Source: Anaeramoeba ignava
Taxonomy: Eukaryota; Metamonada; Anaeramoebidae
Length of the DNA: 64,000 nt
Assembly: GCA_028826165.1 (NCBI GenBank)
Contig: JAPDFW010000130.1
Span: 79,638-143,637 of the forward strand
Direction of reading: 5' to 3'
Made by a program: the position numbers and the translations under genes. The notes under the pieces are model-generated. The model had not been told where the DNA came from and searched no databases. It saw only the letters and a program-made list of their open reading frames with translations. Positions 20,201-32,600 of this stretch are shown here, in pieces. Position 1 is the first letter of the stretch; each line of letters begins with the position of its first letter.

Positions 20201-23200
20201 CAATTTTATTTTGATTTTCAATTTGATTTTCAATTTTATTTTGATTTTCAATTTGATTTTCAATTTGATTTTCATTTTCAATTTGATTTTCATTTTGATT
20301 TTCAATTTGATTTTGATTTTGATTTTGATTTTTATTTTCATTTTCATTTTCAATTTGATTTTCAATTTTATTTTGATTTTGATTTTGATTTTCTATTTCA
20401 ATTTGATTTTCAATTTGATTTTGATTTTCAATTTGATTTTTATTTTCATTTTCATTTTCTAATTGATTTTCATTTTGATTTTCATTTTCAATTTGATTTT
20501 CATTTTGATTTTCAATTTGATTTTTATTTTCATTTTCATTTTCTAATTGATTTTCATTTTGATTTTCATTTTCAATTTGATTTTCATTTTGATTTTCAAT
20601 TTGATTTTGATTTTGATTTTGATTTTTATTTTCATTTTCATTTTCAATTTGATTTTCAATTTTATTTTGATTTTGATTTTGATTTTGATTTTCTATTTCA
20701 ATTTGATTTTCAATTTGATTTTGATTTTCTATTTGATTTTCATTTTGATTTTGATTTTGATTTTGATTTTCAATTTCAATTTGATTTTGATTTTGATTTT
20801 GATTTTCTATTTGATTTTCAATTTGAATTTGATTTTCAATTTGAATTTGATTTTCTATTTCAATTTGATTTTGATTTTGATTTTCAATTTTATTGTGTTT
20901 TTGATTTAATAAATTATAAATTTTTTCATTTTGAACACTTTTAGATTTTGATAAATTGTGAATATTATGTTTTTGGTTTATATTATGTTTTTGATTTTGT
21001 TTTTGGTTTATATTATGTTTTTGATTTTGATTTTGTTTTTGTTTTTGATTTTGATTTTGATTTTGATTTTGTTTTTGATGATAAATTGTTTCATTTTGAA
21101 CACTTTTAGATTTTGATAAATTATGATCAGTAAGTTGTTTAGATTTAGATAAATTGGAATCAGATGAATTTGTATACTTGGATAAATTGGGTTCTGTAAT
21201 ATATTTAGATTTAGATAAATTAGGATCTATAATCTGTTTAGATTTAGATAAATTATGCCCATTTTTTCGATCTTCTTCTTTTTCAATAAGCCTTCTTTTC
21301 GAAGGAGAACTAAGTAGATCAATCATTGAAAATTTGTGAGTCAAAGAAATCTTCCTAAGATGCTCTTTCAATTTCTGTGCAGTTGATTCACGAGTACCTT
21401 CATCACGTTTCAAAGAAGCCTCATAATGGATATCAAAATTAAAATTAGGCTTCAATTTCCTACGAGAACCAAACGCATCCTGAAAAGAATCAAGCTTCCA
21501 ATGAATAATTTTATTCTGTGATTCCTCTTTCCAACTTCCCAATTCATGAGAAATTTTATGTAAAAATTTCTCGCTGATGACTTGGTTTTTCTTATGCAAC
21601 TTCTCCAAATTGTGTTCCATGATCTGTACAGTGCGGAACATTCTTGTTTCCATCTTTTCAAATATTCCTGAAAGTTCGTTTTGAATGTCGAAAGCTTTTT
21701 TATGCAACAGATTTTGTGATGAGATCCAATTCTCTTGGATTTGCTCGTTGACTTGGTCTATTTGTTGCATGAATTCCTGTAGCCTCGAATTGATATCTGA
21801 AGAGAGTGTTTCGAGAAAGGGGTTTGTGTATCTCTCCTGAGAAGGAAGATAATTTTCTTTTTTCATTGTAATTGGGAAAACCAAAAGTTCACTGTTTTTA
21901 TTATGCACCGAATCCAAATGAGGATTTTTGTGATCATGTGCATCCAGACTTAAAGAAGTATCTGGAGTAACGCTCTTTCTTTGAAAAGACATTTTCTTTG
22001 GTTTGTCTTCCTTTTTTTTCTGAGTCACGTTGATTTCTAAAGGATCTGAAACGGATTTCCCAATATAGAAGGAACTGATCTTTATCATTTTTTCGCGATC
22101 CAAAACAAGATGAACTAAATTTAAATATGGACCTTTGAATAAAGCTCTGAGAAGACGCAAAGACCGATCGCAAACAGACTTTTCTTTGCAGAGAGTGGAA
22201 TGGAGGAGAAGAATGCATATTTCTTGATAGGTTTCTCTTGTGGATGTTTCGGTATCTTGGTCAGTAAAAGAAATCCCTTGTGAAGAAAATACACCAATTT
22301 TCTCAAGAATATCGAAGAGTTTTTCCAAGATCATCATTTTGGATGTCGAGAAACCTCGACTAAGAGTTTTCTGGAAAAAAGAATGCAAGGGAGAAGATGA
22401 TAAAGGACGAGAGTTTTGGGAGAAAAAAGCATCCATTTTTTTCCGAGGCACCCAAATAAGTGTGAAAATAATATGAATAAATTGGGACAGATTGGAAAGG
22501 AATTTGTCTGTATATTCTTGAGCATTTTGCTTTGCTTGAGGATTTTGCAAATTCTTCGGATATTTCTCTGCAAGAGACCAAACACCGAAAATAATATCAT
22601 AAAAAATTTTTCGGATAATTTCGTTTGGTTTTTGAGAAGGGTCGAGAGATTCTGTCAATAAAAACGCAAGTGTTCGCAGAATAGTGGGAGTGAGCGAGCA
22701 TGAGTCTGTTCTGTTGAAACACTCTAGATGAAGGGATTTGATGATTTGGTAAACCATATTGCGGATCTTTGTTGTGAAACTGATTGGCATTACTTGCGAA
22801 TTTGGGATATAAAGTTGGTTTTCATTGGGGGTTTGAGGTGAGGGTTCGTTCTCATCACTGTTCTTGTTGAGAGTAAAGAACTGGAAAAGCAGGTGCTGCC
22901 ATCCGAAAGAGATTCAACAAGATCTTGCGTTTTTTCTTGCTCTTTATTAAGTCTTGTTTGATTGTGCGTAATATAGAGACAAAGTTAAGATCCATTGTTC
23001 TGTTTCCTATAGCAAGCACTGTATGGAAGAGAACAGTATTCCAGCCTTCTGATGTGTCTTTCATGAGCTCCAGAAGCTCGTATTGTGTGTCTTGTGTTGG
23101 GGTTGTGTTAATTAGAATACGATGAATAAACGGGAAGAAATTGTTTATAGTGCGTTCTTCGTTATCTTCTTTCGCAAGACGGGATTTCATTTGGTTTAGG

Positions 23201-26200
23201 ATCTTGATAACGAGTTCAAGAACACTCGGAGCATGCGAATATTTCTGGAGAAGAAACACTGCAGCATTGCTTATTTCAACTGGATCAACAACCCTGTATT
23301 TAGACTGGAAAAACATCAAGATCACAGAAAGTATTTGTTCAACAACAGGAATATCAGAAGCCACAATGCAAGTGTGAAGTAGGAAAAGTAAATTTTCATG
23401 CGTTTCAATATCTCCTTTGCTCTGTGAAAGAGAGCTTCTTAGAAGTTTGATTGCATGCTCTCGGAGATTGTTGATCTCTTTGGGAAGAAACAAGGTTTGA
23501 TCTCTTCTTGTTTTTAAAAGAAAATTTCCCATTGAGTCTCTTAAATAAAGAAGTAAAATGACAGCTAAATTGACAACTGAGATCCGGAAATGATGCTTGT
23601 GAATACACCTCCATTCGTGTTCGCCGCTTGATATTCCACCGCTTTCAGGAGGAACAACCGCTCCATCAGGCTCGGTAAGATCATTACTTTCGGTTTCTTC
23701 AGTGTGGCTGCTTTCAGGATTTTTATCAAGCATATGACTCTTCATACGATGTGAATCAAACTCGATCCCACGTGACAAAATGGCAGAGGAAAGAATCGAA
23801 AAAATTTCATTGCTGATCGTGTATCCCCTTTTCATCCAGATATCGAAATTTAAAACAAGATCGCGAACCAAATGAAGTCTGAAGTGAGAAATTTGTTTCT
23901 CTAATAAAAGCTGGTGGATCTGCTGCACACTTGAAATGCTCAGAAGAGGAAGCTCAGAGTTCATTATTATGTGAGAAAGAATTGACATTCCATGAACACG
24001 AACAAATTGCAGTTGAAGCAATTCACTTTTTTTGAGTAAATGGAGAATCATGTGGAGAGTCTGATTAAATTTTGCGGAATTTTGTTCATCCACACCGTCT
24101 CTTTCCGCATTCATCCGAACCCACATGAGTAACGGAAGATATATCTTCACTCCACCAAGCATTGCTGTTGATTCTGAAAGAAGAAACGAGTTGCCAAAAT
24201 ACGGATGACTAACATGCTTTGCAAACCCGTATTTCTTGAACACGAAGGGATTGTTGCATTCGCACTTGTGGCGAACGGAAGAGACATTTATATAGAGAAG
24301 AATCTGTTCTTCAAAAGAAGTGTTTTCTTTGTTTTGTTGTGGAGATCGTGTTGTGAATTCCTGGTTGTCATAACCATCCAAAAACAGTTTTCTTATTTCT
24401 TCCTTGCTGAGTTCTTTATTGTAAAAACAGGCTGTGCTGGTTTGACCGTAAAAAGACAATATATTCTTCTCTTGAATCTTTCCCAAAAGCAATTTCTGTT
24501 GCATATCATATCCAAAAGCGCTTTTTTCAAAAACAGTTCTCCGATCAAAATTTGGATACTTCAAGTCGCACTTCTTCACAAGTGTGCCATCAATATAGAA
24601 GGACACACGATGTTTTCTTCGCGAGTGTGTAACCGCCACAAAATACCACACACCAACCCACAACTCTGTCTTTACAGACGCTATATTTTCGTTTGTTTTT
24701 TTGGAAACTGTCCGCAAACTGATTTGGTTGAACATATTATGCTCGATCTCCGTTTCTTTTTCTTCTGTTCCGTCTAAAGAAATAAGATCCACACTTTGCT
24801 TTCGTGATGAGTGATGCGAGCTCTCTTGGTCGTTCACTTCCAGATAGAGCTGCATTCCTGTGTCGAAACCTCTGTTCCATACACTGAAAATTCTGGGTTT
24901 GTATTTTTTCATTGGAAATTCATTCTGATGAGGTATTTCAACGCGTATCCAGCATGCAAATGAATACCCGTTCTCTGGAATGTGTTTTCCTGCGAAGGGC
25001 AGTCTGACTGATTTCTCGGCAATCCCAACAAAATCAAAGAAAAAACGCGGACTGTTCCGTTCTTGATACACCATTTTGATCAAAATAGAAAACAATTTGT
25101 TTGATATTTCCTCGTTCTCCAGCTTGCTTTTCAACACATGCAGAAACATCCTCAATGTCTGCACAGAAATACTATGGAAAACAAGGCTCGCAACGAGTTG
25201 GAAAAACTCCTCTAGAAGTCTTGGTTCTTTAACCATAGACTCACCGTTTGTGTTGAGATACTTCAGCAAAAAGTGGGCTAAATTAGCCTCCGAACAGATC
25301 GACAAGTTGTGCAGAGATTGACTGCAAAGGGTCAGAAATATCTGCACATAATTTATCGTGAGCCCCATTTTCCGAGATATTTTAAACAAATAAATAATCA
25401 TTTTTTTCTTGCAAACAATCAACGAATTTTTTCCGATTGAAAAATGGCCTGTCAAAACAAGAATATCAAGTAAATTTTGCCAAAGAATTTCCTTTTTCTC
25501 GTTTTCTTGCGAAAAAAGTTCCACAAATTGTTTGAATCCAATATCCTTTTTAAAATGTGTGAAAATCTTGCTGTTTCGAAACAGATACACAAAGCACTGC
25601 ATAATTTGTTCTCCAACCTTCTCTTCCAAAGTGAACAGATCGAAAAGCATATTGAATCCATTCACAGACACAAACACATTTTGTATTTTGAGGTTGTTTT
25701 GCAGACAATTCTGGTATATTTCAAGTAATTTGGATAATATCGAAATGCGCAATTTTTCCTGTTCCTTAAAATGTTTTGCAACTTGAATGATTTCTTTGTT
25801 CAGTTGTTTGAAAAATCGCTTTAATTGTCCTTTCATCTTTTCAGGATCCACCCATTCACTCAGTTTCAAAAGATGAGAATGTGCCACTTTAAAAGAGTTT
25901 TCGTTTTCGCTTTTTCCGTCCATCAACGAAATGATTATTGTTATAATTTGTGGGTTTGTCACAAGCCTTCTTTTTGCAAATGGTGATTCCAAAAGCATTG
26001 TTAAAATGTTTGATGTTAATGATTTCAGTGTTGCTGCTTGCACTTGCATTCTTATATATTTCTGTTCGTTGTTTATTTCCTTAATATTTTCATTATTTAT
26101 ATTTTTGCTGTTATTTATATTATTTATATTATTTTTATTTCCAAAAGAAAGCGCAATCCAATCTTCTTCATCTAATTCATCCTTTTCAATTTTTTTTCCC

Positions 26201-28862
26201 ATTTCAAAATTTTCATTATTTTCATTTAAATTTTCATTTTGATTTTCATTTGTATTTTCATTTGTATTTTCATTTTGATTTTCATTTGAATTTGTTTTTG
26301 TTTTCATTTTTTCTTGTTCTTGATTAATCTCCGCTTCTGTAGTATTTATAAATTTAATCAGTGAAAATATCCGCGAAATTCCATTATTTTCAACAATATT
26401 TTGAATAGATGAATTGGGTTCAATAGTTACTAAAGTAATCAACGTTTCCATACAAATAACTGTGAAATCATAATCATTTTTCCGTTGTTCTAACAAATTC
26501 AAAATGAACTGATAATCCTCTGAACGTTGAAATTTGCGCAGAACTTGCTCATAAAATTTCATTGAAACCGGATATAACTAAATTAAAATTAAATTAAAAT
26601 TAAATTAAAATTAAATTAAATTAAATTAAATTAAAATTAAAATTAAAATTAAAATTAAATTAAATTAAAATTAAATTAAATTAAATTAAATTAAATTAAA
26701 TTAAATTAAATTAAAATTAAATTAAAATTAAATTTAAATTAAATTAAATTAAATTAAATTAAAATTAAATTAAAATTAAAATTAAAATTAAAATTAAATT
26801 AAATTTAAATTAAAATTAAAATTAAAATTAAATTAAATTAAAATTAAAATTAAAATTAAATTAAATTAAATTAAATTAAATTAAAATTAAATTAAAATTA
26901 AATTAAAATTAAATTAAATTAAATTTAAAATTAAATTAAATTAAATTAAATTAAAATTAAATTAAAATTAAATTAAAATTAAAATTAAATTAAATTAAAT
27001 TAAAATTAAATTAAAATTAAAATTAAAATTAAAATTAAAATTAAAAATTAAATTCAACCTTTTCATGTGAAAAAAGCATATCCCATTTTAAATTGAATAA
27101 ATCTAAATGTTTTGCATTGATCACATCGGATAAAAAATTAATAATTATCACTTCGTTTTCCTCAAATTGATTTCCCATTTGAACCATCTTTTCGAATGTT
27201 TGAGTGATTGTCTCAATAAAATAATATTGAAAAAAATTAAGTGATTTAACAGAAGAATAATTTGCAGCCAAATCATGAAAAAATTTATCAATTTCACTAA
27301 ATAAAACGCGAAAAACATCATTTGAATATGCACCAAGATTGCAAAGAAAATCCGACATGTTTGCAAGCATATTTTGTTTGATAATTTCAAATCCTAAAGA
27401 CTTATAAGTGATTAACATTTTTTCAATCATTCTAAAAGATGATATGATCAACTCGGTTTGTTCTTTTATTCTTGACTCTGTCATTTCTAATTGAAATTCT
27501 TCATCTTGAAGCGGCTTTGTAATGCTGAATAAAAAATCCAAAATAATCTTGGCTTTAAATGACGAATTTGGATCTTGTTTCAATGCTTTTTCTTTGCCAA
27601 GTAAATTGATCATAATTTTGAAAATTTGATTTTTAAGTTGATAATTTTTTTCAAAGTTTTGGTCATTGAGAATATTAAGCATTAAATCTAAAATATTTTT
27701 AGATGTGAATGATTTTCTTCGTTTAAAAAATGATTGATTTGTTTTGTAAAAATATATGTTTTTTTTTTACCAAATGATAAATTAAAAAAATTTTGAGTTT
27801 GTGAATGTGTGAAGTCATTTAAATTATGAAAAGATTCAAAAATAGAAAGTGTATTTGAAACAAGCAAATGAGCATAAATATCATTTTCTCTAAAAATGTT
27901 TTTTCTTTCCTATTTGATTTTTTTTTATAAAACAACAACAACAAAAAATGAGTTATTTAAAATTTTTTTTTTCTGAATTCAATTTAAATCAAACTGAAAT
28001 TAAAGAACAAATTAATTTGCAAAATTCTAGTAACAAATCAATAAATTTATTTTCTAACATCACAACTCTATTATATTTTGATCTACAAAGTATTGAAATA
28101 ACTTGAATAATTTCAATAACTGAATGTAATAATTTTCCAATTTCTTCTTGATTTCCAAAACTAATTATTAATATTAATAAAAAAAATTGTTTTTTTTTTT
28201 AAATAATTTAATAAAAAAAAAAATAAATATAAATATTATTATTATTATTATTATAAAACTTTGATTTTTCTGCATTTTGAACTGTTTTTGATTTCTTTGT
28301 TCTTGAATGGAATGTTTCTCTTTGAATATTTTTCATTGAATTTTTATATAAAACTATATTAACGATAAATTAAAAAAAAAAACAAAAAACCAAAAAAGAT
28401 TTATAATTTTAATTTTAATTTTAATTTTAATTTTAAAAAAAACAAAATCACAAACTTTGAATTCGATTTTGCTCATAAGATAAATATTCTAAAGTTGTGT
28501 ATATAACATTTCTTGGATGGGCTTTAGTATTTAGGATTGCCTTATCTATATCTGTTGGACGAATAATTTCATTTTCTTCAGTTACTACTCCAACATACCA
28601 ATCACTAAAAGTATCAATAAATAAAATTGAAAACTCAAAAAACAAATCAGTAGATTTCTTTTGAGTTGATTTATAAATTAATAATTGAAGAATATCGATT
28701 TATTTATTATATTTGTTATTATGTTTTTTTTTTGAATTATTTTTTTTTTACTTGATTTTGATTTGAAATTTGATTCCAAAGTTGATTTAATTTATTTCCT
28801 TTTGAACCAAATTGTAAAAAGTAATTGTGTTCAAATTGTTTTTTTTTAGAAGCGTGTGACAT
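17268..28862 (-). CDS. Neurobeachin-family BEACH-WD40 protein (about 3,549 aa), seven exons, one frame break
   Basis: Exons in transcript order: 28862-28752, 28657-28456, 28353-28260, 28160-27995, 27909-27771, 27687-27059, 26577-17268. All are GT-AG with matching phases (0,1,2,0,1,0). Exon 7 needs one base skipped near 22905; the summed length is then exactly 3,550 codons including stop. Order: helical N-terminal region; ConA-like lectin segment (FACWIRVEIP ... WYFVAVTHSRRKHRVSFYID, ~24900-24550); WQHLLFQFF motif after the frame break; long N/Q/I/E tract (~21090-19650); PH-BEACH; BEACH domain with NFQYLMGLNSIASRSYNDLS and YPVFPWILRDY (~19150 onward); WD40 repeats (GGFWDASFHI, GSKDTTSTIWNF, LSGHTGPITSVALN). 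Family members (neurobeachin, LRBA, Dictyostelium LvsA/B) organise vesicle and endolysosomal membrane traffic in the cytosol. Which subfamily this belongs to is not resolved. Exon 7 is clearly richer in G+C than its neighbours. Confidence 0.88.
19650..21090 (-). repeat. In-frame N/Q/I/E low-complexity tract inside neurobeachin
   Basis: About 480 codons made almost entirely of AAT, CAA, ATT and GAA (ENQIENQNQNQ-type), at DNA level a degenerate AAAATCAAAT/GAAAATCAAA array. It lies between the disordered region ending ...NLSKSKSVQNE and the PH-BEACH segment, where animal homologues have a linker. The frame is open across all 1.4 kb, which argues for translation, though a spliced-out repeat cannot be fully excluded. 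Confidence 0.85.
26578..27058 (-). repeat. Neurobeachin intron 6: (AAATTAAAATT)n
   Basis: A 481-nt interval of TTTAATTTTAATT units read on the gene strand, between donor GTTGAA (27058) and acceptor TTTAG (26578). Joining HEK to LYPVSMKFYEQVLRKF keeps phase 0. The other five introns of the gene are 61-94 nt wide except intron 3 (99 nt), so this one is expanded. Confidence 0.8.
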
Positions 28863-29605
28863 TTTTCAAAAGAAAAAGAAAAATTTAGAAAAGTTAAAAC
28901 TAGAAGAAAAAAAGGAAATGAATTTTTTAAAAAATTTTTCTTTTTTTTGGTTTTTGTTTTGATTTGTTTTGTTTTGGGGTTTGTTTTTTTTTTAATTTGA
29001 TTATCAATAAAATAAAAAAGAAAAATAAAAAAGAAAAGAAAAGAAAAAAAATGAATTTAAATTTTTTTTATCTTTTTTTTTAAAAATTAAAAAATTTTTT
29101 GATCAAAAAGAAATAAACAATTCGAAAAAAAAATTTTTTAAATTTAATCTAAAAATAAAAATAAAAATAAAAAAATAAATAAGAACAATTTAGATTTTTC
29201 TATTTTTTTTAATTTAAAGAAAAAAAAAGCAAAACAATTTAGATTTTAATTTTCATTTAGATTTTAATTTTAATTTTAATTTTAATTTTCATTTAGATTT
29301 TAATTTTAATTTTAATTTTAATTTTCATTTTAATTTTGATTTATCCAAAAATTAATATTTGATGATTCATTCGATGATTCATTCTTATCTAACATTAATT
29401 TTAATTTAGATTTTGATTTTAGATTTTGATTTTAGATTTTGATTATTAAATTTTGATTTTGATTTTGATTTTAATTTTCATTTAGATTTTAATTTGGATT
29501 ATTAAATTTTAATTTTAATTTTAATTTTGATTTTAATTTTGATTTTAATTTTGATTTTAATTTTGATTTTCATTTATATTTAGATTTTGATTTTAGATTT
29601 AATTT
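28863..29605. other. Intergenic spacer, poly-A/T and TTTAGATTTTAATT repeats
   Basis: Between the start of neurobeachin (28862) and the stop of HEATR5 (29606), both on the minus strand. Homopolymer-rich to about 29220, then TTAGATTTTAATTTTAATTT repeats to about 29600. The promoter of neurobeachin should lie at the left end, where a CTTTTTCTTTTGAAAAATG leader is visible on the gene strand. No gene seen. Confidence 0.75.
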
Positions 29606-32600
29606 TCATTTTTTATAAAAATTGGAAAAATTCATTGATAATTTAATTTGTGGTCGTCGATTCTCTCGTTTTTGTACTTTTTTTGCTTCTTTCTTAGTAA
29701 ATTTATTTTGAGCATTATTCATAAAATTTTCAAGTAATTTACGATTTTCTTGAGAAAGTAATTGAATATAATCTTTAAATTCAATGGTTGAGTTTTTTGC
29801 AATTTGAATAAGAACTTGATTAATTGAATTCATAGATTGATCTGAAAATAATCTTGTTTTGTTTGAAACTAAAATATCAACAGTAATCTGAATTACACAA
29901 TTTACAATTTGAGAAATTAATTCTTTGTTTTGGGTTTTTGAAAACAGAAACTGATAAATTCTTTCAAAAATCTCAAAAGTTTTCATTTGAATTTGATAAA
30001 TTTCTTTTTGTAAGTTGTTTAAGATCCTGTTTGTTGAATCTTCTTCTTCTTCTTCTTTTCTATAATTTATAAAAAGAGAAATAATAGAAGGAATGATCAA
30101 TATAATCATTCTTATTTGAAATAAATTCATTTGATTTTGATTTTGATTTTGATTTTGATTTTCATTTTTTTCATCTTCCTTTCCACTTCTCTTGAAAAGT
30201 ACAAAATTAAGAACTTCATTCCACATGCAAACCTTGTCGTAATCTTTATCTATTTGATTAAGAATATTGTGAGATATTTCTGAAAGATGATCAGCAAATT
30301 CAACCAAAATATCGTTTCCAAAAAATTCAAACTCAATTCCTTTTGTTACAAACTGAAAAATTAAATAAATCAAATTGGAAAAATAATTCATCTGATCATA
30401 ATTTGAAGATTTATCTTTTTCATTACTAATTATTTTTGATATTTGGGAAATAAAAACTAAACTCAATTTGATATGATGATCTTCAATGTTTTGATCTGTT
30501 AATTCATCACTTTTTTCTCGCCATATCTTCGAAGATAGAACAATCGATTCAATATCAATTTTGTGGAAATCCAAAAAGTAAACTTGAGAAATTATAATAT
30601 CCAATACTTTGTTAAGTAAACTCAAATGCAATTCAAATTCGCATTTCATCATAATATTTGAAATCAAGGATATGTATTTGTTGAAAATATAATAATTATA
30701 ATCAAAATTAACTTTTATGGAATCTTTTGAATGAAGGAATACCATTTGCTGGAAAATATATAATAACAATCCAATCATTTGTTTTTGAGTTTTAAGTTTT
30801 TGTTCTTTTAATTCTTCAATCAAATGTGGATGATATTCCTTTTTCTTTTCATTATCTAATAGAATATTCACACCCATAATGTCTGGTCTTGAATAAACTA
30901 AGTTGAGAATCTCAAAAAATTTTAAATGCATTTTGGAAAGATCCTCGTTTGAGAAAAAACTATAAATTTTGTCTAAAACTTTTTTCAATAAAAGAACAAC
31001 TTCGAATAAAGAATCAATATTAAGTATCAAATGTTTTTCAATAGTTTCGTTACTTTCATTAATGGATATTTTAGAATCGTTTCGAATGAAGATTATCAGC
31101 AATTCAATCCATTTTAAAACACTATTGAAAAATTTATGAGATTGAAATTTGGATTTTGTTGTATTTATTCCCAAAATTGATCCAAAGTCAGTTTCGCAAA
31201 ATTTCGATAAATGAAAAACACATAAATTCATGATCATCAAAATGATTTTTTGGTTTGGAAAATCATTTTGGGTTTTTTCAGAATACAAAAGATAGAAATT
31301 TGATAAATTAGACCAAAAAATTATTAAATCTGATAAAGATTGTTCTGGAAAAACAGATAAAATTGGCTTTTTCACTGATAATTCATTTTGATAAGAATTG
31401 AGGAGAAAATATTCAATAAAAGATTCTAAAATAATATTGATTTTTTCTGGAGCATGAAGCTGGTGGATAATCTGTGAAGACCATAACATGTATTTCTGTT
31501 CATAAAATTCCCAAAAATACAATATATAACGAGTAAATGCATTTGTTAAGTTAAATAAAACTTGGGATTCAATAGGAGAGAATAGGTCGATAATTTCAAG
31601 ATGTGAGAATTTTTGAAATGTTTCAAGAGTATTTCCAATCAATTTTGTAATTTTCTGAAGTTGTAAAAGGAACTCTTCTCTTGATTCATTTTCATCTTCG
31701 TCTTCATCATTTTCATTTTCATTTTGAATTTGATTTTCGTTTTGATTTTCGTTTTGATTTTTTTTGGAAATTTTTTGTATAGATTTAAATCGGAATTTCT
31801 GAAATCTAATGAATAAATCAGCAAGAATAGTTGCAAAATGAACAATATAGGGTTGAAATTGGAATTGATTACTGTTAGAATTTTCTTTTGATTTGTTTTC
31901 ATTAGTAATAGACTCATCAACTTCTTCAAAAATCTTTTCGTTATCAAGATTCAAATCAGTATTTTGTTTTTCTTGCAAATTTAATTCTTGGGTTGATTGA
32001 GGTGGTTTTGCAAATTCTTCAAATGTGGATTGATTTGAAACAAGCAAAATTGTAGGTAATTTTGAAGGAGAAAACGACTGTTTCAAAACTGAAACAATCT
32101 GAGCTTCAAAAATATCAAGAGCGAATTGATCTTCTAATTCAGAATCATGGCTTTTCATGAAAATTTGTACAACTAATCCAAAAAGCTTTAATCCTGATAT
32201 TTGTAAATCAAAAATTGTTTGAGATACATTTCGAAAAGATATTTCCACAATCTCTTGAATTTTTGGTGATAGTGAAGATAAAGTAAAATTTGGATCGATT
32301 TGTCCCATCGAAGTTATTATTTTGTAAATCATTTCCATCGCATATTGTTTAGTTTGCCATCTTGGATTTGAAGAAATTGTCAAATCAAGATATTTTTTAT
32401 TTTGGATTATTAATTTGTATTTCTCATGCAAAGAAAGAAGAGATTTGCGATCAGTTTTGGAATCAGGATTTGTATTTTGAGAATTTGTACTTTGATTTGG
32501 ATCTAGAGATTGGTTTCGATCATGAGTATTCTGTTCGTCTATGAAATCGTTGATATCTTCTTGGTCATCTGAATCATTTTGGATTGCATCAATGGGGATT

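Noticed and set aside
24205..24777. 190-codon plus-strand ORF antisense to neurobeachin (and others at 22240, 25076, 25409, 25931)
   Set aside because: Shadow frames of a GC-richer coding exon; no domain, and no recognisable start context.
27688..27770. Homopolymer frameshift (A10) in neurobeachin between the two N-terminal frames
   Set aside because: A normal 83-nt intron with GTAAAA donor and ATTTTAG acceptor joins the frames in phase, so no indel is needed.
28448..28645. Separate small gene upstream of neurobeachin
   Set aside because: It is exon 2: acceptor at 28658, donor GTTTGT at 28455, phases matching exons 1 and 3.
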